64,000 bases of DNA from an uncultured Acetatifactor sp. GTDB lineage: Bacteria; Bacillota; Clostridia; Lachnospirales; Lachnospiraceae. The translations under genes were made by a program, and so were the position numbers. The stretch lies in NCBI RefSeq assembly GCF_910585425.1, contig NZ_CAJUCP010000025.1, positions 4,915 to 68,914 on the forward strand, written 5' to 3'. The notes beneath the pieces are model-generated. The model worked only from the letters and a program-made list of their open reading frames with translations. It ran no database searches and had not been told where the DNA came from. Shown here one piece after another: positions 58,101 to 64,000 of this stretch (position 1 is the stretch's first letter; each line of letters starts with the position of its first letter).

Positions 58101-61094
58101 AGCCCCGCCGCTTTCCGTCAGCGGGAACACTGTCTCCTTCAGCGAGGAGCTTATCACCTGGCATCTGCAGAGGTTTTCCGTCAGGTCGGTCTTCCAGAGC
58201 CTTCCGTCCCATATATTCCCATCGGAACCGCCGCTGTGGGCCATTTCATATACCACCGCATAGCCCTCTGCCGCCGGGAGGAAGAGCTCCTCCGGCCCAT
58301 CCTTTGGCGTCTCCGCCAGGCCCCGTCCCACAGATTCGGGAGCCTCGGTTCCGTCGGTAGCCATCCACTGTATCCGCGCCTGGCCTGTGGGGTTCTCACG
58401 GAAATGGATGCCCTCCCAGTTGCTGCTGCTGCGAATCAGCAGCGGTTCATGCAGCAGCTCCGTCTGCGGCATATAGGTCAGCATGCTCCCGGTCAGCCGA
58501 AGCGCCCCTCCGTCCAGCACCAGCTTCTGCGCACAGGCAGTCGGCCCATTCTCATTGCCTACAGTGGAATCGTCATAATAATCCACGTAGCTGTCCCGGA
58601 AAATCACCTGCTTGAACCGGTTTTTATTCAGGCGGGAGCCCCACAGGAGCGGATTGTCCCCCGCTATGAAGCTGTTCGGCCCAATGAAGTCTCCGCCCCA
58701 GGTTCCCCAGCCGCCCGCTCCGCTGCCGCAGCCGATGTAGGACAGGGTGGACTCCTGGGCATCCGCCAGTACCCCCTCCGCCAGCTCCAGGGAGCCCACG
58801 GACGCATTTTCAAAGGTGATCTCCAGCCTATCCTCTACCTTAGAGGCGATTCGCAGGCTGGCCGCCTTTCCGTCTTTCAGCGTCACAGAGACTGTCCGGA
58901 ACGCCTTGTAGCCGGATTCGCCAAAATAGAGCCCCATATTGGCAAAGCTGTCCCCTGACACCATGACGGACAGATCCCCCTGAATGGACAGCTCGTCGTT
59001 GTCCAGAGCCCGGAAACCGCCCACTGTACCTCCCAAAAGCCGGATGTCCGCTGCCCCAACGACCGCTTCCGTATTGTTGAATCCGGCTCCGGAAGCGCAG
59101 ACTGTCCCCACCGTGCCTCCCTGTATAGCGATGGAGGCCGTACCTGTCACTTCGGAGGCCTCTTCTCCGCCTCCGTAGACCCACACACCTGCCAAATCTC
59201 CGCCATTGACCGTAATATTGCTGCTGCCCACTTTCGCGCCTCGCCAGCCTCCGCCTCCATAGATGTTATGAAGAAATCGTCCGCCATTGATGGTGATGTT
59301 CGTGCTCCCGGCCACTTCTGTGGGGATGGCAGCATCCCTTCCCGCTCCGCCGCCATAAGTCCACCCGTTCACCACCGCGCCATCGCCAAAGAACAGCTCC
59401 GTATTGCCGCCTACCATTCCGGAGTATTCATTGCCGCCGTATACGGATTCCACCTGGGCATTCTCTATGTGAATGCTGGTATTGCCTCCTAGCGTCCCCT
59501 CGGCGAGGCCGCCACATATGCCATTGGCCACAGATCCGCCTGTAACCCATATCGATGTGTTTCCGTTGACCTGGCCGCTGCACCCGCCCCCCAGGACATA
59601 TTGGGCAGTGCCGCCAGATATGGCTACATGGGTATCCCCGGTTAAAACTCCCTTCTGATTGCCTCCATATATGTTCCTTACATTGCCGCCGGATAGAGTC
59701 ACATTCGTGCTGCCTGTCAGGGTCCCTCCCGCATTCCCGCCATAAATCCCCCAGACGGTGTAGGCAGGATTGTCGGCATCTGGCTCAAAAGATGATCCGG
59801 CGAGCATGACATAAGTGTCATATTGGCATGTCCCCTCCTTCGCACCGCCGTAGATGGACGAGTTCGCCAGGAAATAGCCGCCGCTTTGCTCCGAATAGGG
59901 AATCCCGTTTCCGTTTGGCTGTCCGTCTCCCTGGAAGGACGTGATTTCCTCCTCATCCTCGCCGATACCGTTTCTATTGGAATCCACATACAGCTTTGCA
60001 TAACCGGCCTGCTCTCCGGCCACGAGCAGCAGAGGCTGTCCGTTGGCATATATGTTGTATGCATAGTCCCCTACAGTCTCATACGCCACGCCCTTGCTGT
60101 CCGCGGCCGATGCCTTTTCTGCCGATAATGCGCCAGACAGCTCGCCGTCCCCGGGCAGTCCCTCCGGCAGCGCCCCGTCCATGGCGGCATCGCCCTCCGG
60201 GCCATCCGGCAGCGCCATGTCTGCAGAGGGCTTGTCGGATGCCTCCCCTGATCCGGAAGTCCCGTCCGCGCTTCCCTCATCCAAAGAGGAGCTGTCCGAG
60301 TCCTCCTTCCCGGGCTTCTCCTCTGCGCCTTCTCCCTCCGCAGAATCTCCCGGCTCATTCCCTGCACTTTCAGAAGCCTCGCCCGAGCTTCCTTCTCCTT
60401 CTCCTTCTACAGAGCCTCCAAGTTGGTTCCCCTCATCTCCGGAAGCCTCGCCCGAGCCTCCTTCTCCTTCTGCAGAGCCTCCGGGCTGGTTCCCCGCATC
60501 TCCGGAAGCCTCGCCCGAACCGTCCTCTCCTTCTGCAGAGCCTCCGGGCTGGTTCCCCTCATTTCCGGAAGCCTCGCCCGAACCGTCCTCTCCGGCTGCG
60601 GGCGCTTTGTCTGTGGCTTCTCCTTTTTCGGGACTTTCGCCAGCTCCCTCGCCCTCCGCAGCTTCTCCAGGTTCATTTCCTACATTTCCGGACGTCTCAC
60701 CCCAGCTTCCTTCCCCCTCTGCAGGGCCTCCAGGCTGGTTCCCTTCATTTCCCCAAGCATCGCCCGAAACGCTCTCCCCGGATGCCTCTCCCGATTCCTC
60801 CGCACCCGCAGATGCCCCCCCAGGAACGCCCCTTTCCGCAGCCGTGCCCTTCCCAGGCGCACCGTCCACTGCCCCCTCCTCCGGAAGCTCCCCCTCCATA
60901 GACGTCCCGCCAGAAACCGCGCCTCCAGCGTTCCCCTCCGAAGCCGTCCCGCTAAAAGACACGCCCCCCAGGTTCCCCTCCGAAGCCGTTCCACCCGAAG
61001 CCGCCAGGCTCGCCCCGCCCGCCGGCGGCATCCATACTGCCATGGCCGCTGCCAGCACCAGGCTCACGGCCGCCTTTCCCATCCTCTTTCTCAT
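55191..61094 (-). CDS. Giant cell-wall-anchored surface protein
   Basis: About 1967 residues from ATG 61094 (GGAGGTG nine bases upstream). Signal peptide ~1-32. Low-complexity Gly/Glu/Ser region ~35-335. An EF-hand-like DSNRNGIGEDEEE (~373) is followed by ~15 short right-handed beta-helix-type coils with GGNTSI..GG patterns (~410-640). Beta-rich Ig/MBG-like domains (for example YDGTAKEPPVVVMDG...) ~1030-1510. Helical stalk ~1520-1700. A fifteen-residue Pro/Asp/Gly repeat (~1810-1890). Sortase signal SPQTG, hydrophobic helix and RKRRED tail at the end. Likely adhesin or glycan-binding; surface display by sortase inferred. Confidence 0.88.
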   Translation of the reverse strand: MRKRMGKAAVSLVLAAAMAVWMPPAGGASLAASGGTASEGNLGGVSFSGTASEGNAGGAVSGGTSMEGELPEEGAVDGAPGKGTAAERGVPGGASAGAEESGEASGESVSGDAWGNEGNQPGGPAEGEGSWGETSGNVGNEPGEAAEGEGAGESPEKGEATDKAPAAGEDGSGEASGNEGNQPGGSAEGEDGSGEASGDAGNQPGGSAEGEGGSGEASGDEGNQLGGSVEGEGEGSSGEASESAGNEPGDSAEGEGAEEKPGKEDSDSSSLDEGSADGTSGSGEASDKPSADMALPDGPEGDAAMDGALPEGLPGDGELSGALSAEKASAADSKGVAYETVGDYAYNIYANGQPLLLVAGEQAGYAKLYVDSNRNGIGEDEEEITSFQGDGQPNGNGIPYSEQSGGYFLANSSIYGGAKEGTCQYDTYVMLAGSSFEPDADNPAYTVWGIYGGNAGGTLTGSTNVTLSGGNVRNIYGGNQKGVLTGDTHVAISGGTAQYVLGGGCSGQVNGNTSIWVTGGSVANGICGGLAEGTLGGNTSIHIENAQVESVYGGNEYSGMVGGNTELFFGDGAVVNGWTYGGGAGRDAAIPTEVAGSTNITINGGRFLHNIYGGGGWRGAKVGSSNITVNGGDLAGVWVYGGGEEASEVTGTASIAIQGGTVGTVCASGAGFNNTEAVVGAADIRLLGGTVGGFRALDNDELSIQGDLSVMVSGDSFANMGLYFGESGYKAFRTVSVTLKDGKAASLRIASKVEDRLEITFENASVGSLELAEGVLADAQESTLSYIGCGSGAGGWGTWGGDFIGPNSFIAGDNPLLWGSRLNKNRFKQVIFRDSYVDYYDDSTVGNENGPTACAQKLVLDGGALRLTGSMLTYMPQTELLHEPLLIRSSSNWEGIHFRENPTGQARIQWMATDGTEAPESVGRGLAETPKDGPEELFLPAAEGYAVVYEMAHSGGSDGNIWDGRLWKTDLTENLCRCQVISSSLKETVFPLTESGGATVTLEDVREGSAAGSQNCPIFTHRDTASVFTYTLLEEGTTAPGAALEGNSLTAEGPGTARVEIRQELNGKTNTYDAFVDFIRVPEKDCYIFAQGMTEDISFALEGAAFNENHSYIWNQSDQPQHGYVDWNMYTKTLEDSALRFDFSREYYNGLPVGEYSFQATAYFRSGSGRERLYVYEFTIKIVLPTEVENPDIRLSESRFHYDGTAKEPPVVVMDGDTVIPETEYTVTYQNNVNVGTATVTVANKPGGFYIVGEASATFHIVNEYQPEKGRDYLTALNENGWTKDDFVVSAGEGRLLSLGNTASDDWTEQLRRTEETGEGSLTFYVKDKATGRISLAATETYGIDRTAPEAFDIRFNGTSVRRLPADVAFGLFSRKGIDVSLLAEDALSGIGSIAYYQSGGILTQAELLEVKGWMPGNRFTVTPGDGRRIVVYVKAADLAGNEVYYASRGVEFDLTPPVIAGVKPGGTYYTTQTAEVTDRNLASVALNGETASGSLALPGNREAVYVIKATDLAGNETLATVTMKPISVLAQAIEGLTEGNATSAHREVLESVRAVEADCASATWEEKEELQEILDTCHRLLDRIDTAQGELADVEGTVEGISKDTVQLTDREALEKAREELEALLDEYGGNYTEAERQAIEADLDRIAGALESIGKVLEATELIAELPRPEDVSPDDMDADSAAAQAKAALESLTEHERSLVDAGKLEKVLTALTDYKILEGDGSQWIQETEGSIAFRVNGAVEKFTGLLADGEPLDAKHYTVKSGSTIVTLEESYLDTLPVGSHSLTFLYLDGQVSGEFEVQAKDGPDNPDNPGETAPPDGPDRPGGPGETTPPDGPDRPDGPGETTPPDGPDRPNGPGETTPPDGPDRPGGPGETAPPDGPDRPDAPGETTPPEGPGTPDGSSRPSGPAASGSQGDSAMSGAPRSPQTGDSTPPFAALACTSGALLAAMALWRFLGRKRREDRL
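55428..55655 (-). repeat. 45-nt tandem repeats coding the C-terminal wall-spanning region
   Basis: Five near-identical copies of a unit with GGCCGTCCGGCGGCGTGGTC code PDGPDRPDGPGETTP-type 15-mers just before the sorting signal. Length variation would alter reach through the wall. Confidence 0.9.
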
Positions 61095-61363
61095 AAGCTC
61101 TGCACCTCCGCTCCTTTCTCCCATACGCTGCCCCGGCAGAAAGGCCGCCCCGGGCTGACAGTGTATAAATGGATTATATGCGGCTGCAGAAGAGGGAGAC
61201 AAGCCGGACGACTCAAACGGCAGTTTTTCGACTCAAGCGGTAGCCAAAATGGCCCTTCCGACCGAAATTCAGCCTTTCCTTTTCCCCTAAATTCCACTAT
61301 AATATATACTGATAGCCGCTGAAATTTGCCATGGAATGCTCCTCTTCCATCGACATCCGGACA

Positions 61364-61418
61364 CACGAGCGGCAGATGCTATGAACCGATGGCAAACCTT
61401 ATCGCTCGTGGGCATAAT
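61364..61418 (+). promoter_or_regulatory. Dispersed promoter/operator element, copy C (LytTR gene 2)
   Basis: CACGAGCG (61364-61371) and CGCTCGTG (61403-61410) 39 bp apart. TGGCAA, 17 nt including the second arm, CATAAT (61413-61418). It shares GGCAGA...ATGAA.CG.TGGCAAA with copy B. Lies 60 bp before the LytTR gene. Confidence 0.65.
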
Positions 61419-61477
61419 AGAGACAGGGCAATGCCGCCAGGCCCCGATGCAGGGCTGCCATATGTAGGGGGAATCTT

Positions 61478-62203
61478 ATGAGAATCGCTATCGTAGAGGA
61501 TGAACAGGACGAGCTGGACTGCCTGTCCCGCAGGCTGGAGCATCAGCTCTCCCTTCTGGGCTATACCGAAAATGTAATCCGCTGTTACCGCAGCGCGGAG
61601 GAGTTCCTGGCGGCATGGCGCCCCGGCGGGTGCGACCTGATCCTGCTGGACATCTATATGGAGGGCATGCCGGGGATAGAGGCCGCCCGCCGGATCCGGG
61701 AGAGGGACGCGGACTGCCGCCTGGTCTTTTGCACCTCCAGCAACGCCTTCGCCAGCGAAAGCTACGAGGTGGGGGCCCATTATTATCTGCACAAGCCCTT
61801 CTCGGACAGAGACATCATGAACATGCTCCGGAAGCTGGATCTGGAAAGCTACGAGTCCACCCGCTTCATCACCCTGCCTGACGGGAAGAGGATTTTTCCG
61901 CGGAACATCATATATACAGAATACCACAACCACGTAGTGACAATGCACATGAAAAAGGACGGACAGCTGCGCACAAGGATCTCCCAGGCAGGATTCCAGG
62001 ATTTGCTTTTGGAGTATCCCTATTTCTGCTGCTGTGCCAAGGGAATCCTCCTTAATTTCCACGAGGTGTCCGCACAGGAGGGCGCCATGTTCACCATGAG
62101 CGACGGAAGCGCCGTGGCCGTCAGCCGCCGGAGGGAGAAGGAGGTCCAGGAGGCATACGCCGCCTTCCTCTTCCAGCGGATGCGAAAGGAGATGGGGGAA
62201 TGA
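61478..62203 (+). CDS. LytTR-family response regulator (AgrA-like) 2
   Basis: 241 residues, ATG with AGGGGGAA upstream. Receiver: RIAIVEDE, Asp in LILLDIYMEGM, KP in YYLHKPFSD. LytTR domain ~130-235 (FITLPDGKRIFPRNIIYTEY...FCCCAKGILLNFHEV). Stop overlaps the kinase start (ATGA). Divergent from the surface protein gene, its likely target (positional inference). Confidence 0.9.
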   Translation: MRIAIVEDEQDELDCLSRRLEHQLSLLGYTENVIRCYRSAEEFLAAWRPGGCDLILLDIYMEGMPGIEAARRIRERDADCRLVFCTSSNAFASESYEVGAHYYLHKPFSDRDIMNMLRKLDLESYESTRFITLPDGKRIFPRNIIYTEYHNHVVTMHMKKDGQLRTRISQAGFQDLLLEYPYFCCCAKGILLNFHEVSAQEGAMFTMSDGSAVAVSRRREKEVQEAYAAFLFQRMRKEMGE

Positions 62204-63525
62204 TGCCGCCTTTCTACAGAATCCTGGAAATCAGCGTGTATTCCCTGCTGAATTTCCTGCCCTATCTGTTCCTGGCCCTCTATCCCTTCCGGGAGCATCT
62301 GCGCTATTCCAGGCAGGCTACCTGCATGCTGGCGGCTCTGGTGGCGCTCCTGCAGATGGCTCTGGGGCTGTTGGCGTCCTTTTCACCCACTGACCGGAAA
62401 GGATTTGTCAGCGCATCCAGCACGGCTCTCTATTTCCTGTTCTACTTTTGGTCCGTCCGGGCGCACCCGGGGAAGACCCTGTTCACCCTGCTCATGCTGT
62501 CCAACATCGCCAATCTGGTGGTGGTCTGCTCCAAATGCCTGGAGGGGCAGATCTTCCCCGGGCTTGCGGTGCAGACATATAGGTGCTCTTTTACCGTCCT
62601 CATGGCAGCGGTGCAGGCCGTCATCCTGATCCCGCTGTTCCTCTACATCCGGAATGTGTATTCGGACGCGGTGGAGAAAGAGGCGGACGCTTCCATATGG
62701 CGGTATCTGTGGCTGATTCCGGCCACCTTCTATCTGCTGTGGTTCTACCATCTCTATGGCAGCGGGCAGTCCGGCCTGGATGTGGCCCTGCAGCCCGCCA
62801 ATGCCCTGTTCCTGCTGTGCATCAATCTGGGGGCTTTCCTGATCTACCACATCGTGGCCCGGCTGCTCAGTGAATACTACCGGAACATGGAGCTGGAACA
62901 GCAGAACCACATGCTCCTGCTGGAGAACCTGCAATATGTCAACCTGAAGGACAGAATCCAGGAGACCAGGCGGGCGGAGCATGACCTGCGGCATCATATG
63001 GCCCTCATGGCCGCCTATCTGGAGGACGGGGAGTACGACAGGCTGCGGGCGTACCTGGACGAGTACCGCAGTTCCCTGCCGGAAGACTCGCAGGCAGTCT
63101 TCTGCCGGAACCATACGGCCAACCTGCTGCTGTCCTACTTTGCCAGACAGGCCGCGGACGCGGGCGTAGGCTTCGCCGCATATGGGAATCTCCCCGCCGA
63201 TCTGGGGATCGCGGAGAGCGACCTTTCGGTCATCCTGGGGAATCTTCTGGAAAATGCCCTACAGGCCTGCACGGCCCAGGAAGGATCCAGGCGGCAGATC
63301 GTATTCCGGGGGAAGATGGAGGGACAGTGCCTCCTCGTCACAGTGGACAACACCTTTGAGGGGGAATTGCGGCAGGATCCCAATGGAGCCCTCCTGTCCA
63401 CCAAGCGGGGCGGCTCCGGGCTGGGGCTGGAGTCGGTGCGCCATATCGCGGCCCGCTACGGCGGGATGCTGCGCACGGAATGCAGGGACGGCATGTTCTG
63501 CGCGTCCGTGTTGTTGAAGCTGTAG
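62200..63525 (+). CDS. GHKL sensor kinase (AgrC-like) 2
   Basis: 441 residues. About six TM helices in the first ~210 residues. HPK10 phosphoacceptor EHDLRHHMALMAAYLED (~260). N-box LGNLLENALQAC (~345). G-box GSGLGLESVRHIAARYGG (~405). Pairs with the regulator upstream; no AgrBD-type peptide gene adjacent. Confidence 0.88.
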   Translation: MMPPFYRILEISVYSLLNFLPYLFLALYPFREHLRYSRQATCMLAALVALLQMALGLLASFSPTDRKGFVSASSTALYFLFYFWSVRAHPGKTLFTLLMLSNIANLVVVCSKCLEGQIFPGLAVQTYRCSFTVLMAAVQAVILIPLFLYIRNVYSDAVEKEADASIWRYLWLIPATFYLLWFYHLYGSGQSGLDVALQPANALFLLCINLGAFLIYHIVARLLSEYYRNMELEQQNHMLLLENLQYVNLKDRIQETRRAEHDLRHHMALMAAYLEDGEYDRLRAYLDEYRSSLPEDSQAVFCRNHTANLLLSYFARQAADAGVGFAAYGNLPADLGIAESDLSVILGNLLENALQACTAQEGSRRQIVFRGKMEGQCLLVTVDNTFEGELRQDPNGALLSTKRGGSGLGLESVRHIAARYGGMLRTECRDGMFCASVLLKL

Positions 63526-63608
63526 GAGGGGATGCGCTTTTCCGGGCAGCCCGTTTCTCCCTTGGGAGATGTCTGGGTGCTGTGCCACAGGTACATAAGA
63601 TCAGGCCA

Positions 63609-64000
63609 TCATACCTCTCCCTGGGCCAACAGATTGTCTTTTCCCATGCCGCACACAAAGGGATTGGAATCAAAACGATGGCAAAAGTCCAAAAAGTCAG
63701 AACGCTGTCCCGGATCCTTCATCATCTTTACGAGCAATTCATTGGGAAGGGTCCTCGCATAGGCACCGGGGCCCGCCAGCTCGATATTTTTCACGCCATT
63801 CCGTTTCAGGATGCCCTCCAGTTCGTCCGGCATGAAGGTGTATGTGATGCACCAGGGCGCGCCTCCCCTTTCATACTCGGCGATCTCCTCGTCGCCGCCC
63901 ATGAGCCCTTCCTCCCACAGCTTCCCGACGGCCTCCCTGGGGAAGCGGAAGGCCTCAATCGCGTCCGCCCTGTTGGCCACGCACCATTTCACAAAGGGAT
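63609..64000 (-). CDS. SAM-dependent methyltransferase-like protein, C-terminal part (5' end outside window)
   Basis: The frame is open to the window edge (PFVKWCVANRADAIEAFRFP...). The visible 130 residues match the C-terminal third of small class I methyltransferases (ITYTFMPDELEGILKRNGVK, then helices and a charged end). The AdoMet-binding motif would lie outside. Identification is moderate. Confidence 0.6.
   Translation of the reverse strand, partial: PFVKWCVANRADAIEAFRFPREAVGKLWEEGLMGGDEEIAEYERGGAPWCITYTFMPDELEGILKRNGVKNIELAGPGAYARTLPNELLVKMMKDPGQRSDFLDFCHRFDSNPFVCGMGKDNLLAQGEV

Noticed and set aside
60094..61158. Ser/Pro-rich plus-strand frame (354 codons) opposite the surface-protein N-terminus
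   Set aside because: Mirror of the Gly/Glu/Ser low-complexity coding region; no ribosome site or ending domain.

Overview
The window reads as a chromosome segment of a Gram-positive, high-GC Clostridia, most likely a Lachnospiraceae (inference). The signs are AGGAGG ribosome sites, Lachnospiraceae-type DUF3791/DUF3990 genes, YtrA-type GntR and bacitracin-type ABC modules, GHKL/LytTR two-component pairs, VanW and AI-2E exporters, and a sortase-type surface protein. There are no rRNA genes, complete tRNA genes or CRISPR arrays.

Positions 1-10660 are the integrase end of a prophage that continues to the left. Early/recombination genes lie on the minus strand (DUF7666-like, HNH-like, NinB-like, ERF, DUF1351, several very small genes, an HTH protein, ImmA-like, Rha). 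They are followed by a cro/cI-like switch with recognisable promoters and four copies of a 12-bp operator. A plus-strand lysogeny cassette comes next (CI-like repressor, ImmA/IrrE, Mrr-type nuclease, proteasome-fold Ntn hydrolase), then a tyrosine integrase and a tRNA 3'-end attachment sequence. Positions 10660-12870 are a graveyard: integrase tail, transposase start, two tiny HTH genes and a broken M56/BlaR1-like gene.

Positions 12980-19960 carry a response regulator/kinase plus a BceAB-like ABC pair sharing a promoter box, then a GntR-ABC operon with a 15-bp inverted-repeat operator overlapping its own promoter. Positions 20150-24412 hold a PleD-like GGDEF protein, a TetR regulator and a LytTR/GHKL pair. 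Positions 24577-43200 are mostly core genes: AI-2E exporter, AAA/PD-(D/E)XK protein, a lone tyrosine recombinase, trmL, lipoprotein, aminotransferase with Lrp regulator, PurM-like protein, VanW protein, PepSY protein, B12-radical SAM protein, DUF3791/DUF3990 locus, metallophosphoesterase and kinase-like protein.

Positions 43370-55010 are accessory: an AAA/DUF234 ATPase; a large two-HTH regulator facing a small secreted-peptide gene; a strikingly A+T-rich four-gene ABC exporter; a frameshifted Rpn-type nuclease fused onto a beheaded solute-binding lipoprotein; an SdpI-like protein; and an internally deleted IS1634-type transposase. Positions 55191-63525 hold a ~1970-residue cell-wall-anchored protein divergent from a second LytTR/GHKL pair. 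The window ends inside a methyltransferase-like gene.

The most notable cross-region signal is a promoter-like element in three copies (about 21970-22060, 44915-45006 inverted, 61364-61418). Each copy has 10-bp CTCACGAGCG/CGCTCGTGAG-type arms about four helical turns apart. The copies sit in front of both LytTR genes and the AAA/DUF234 gene.
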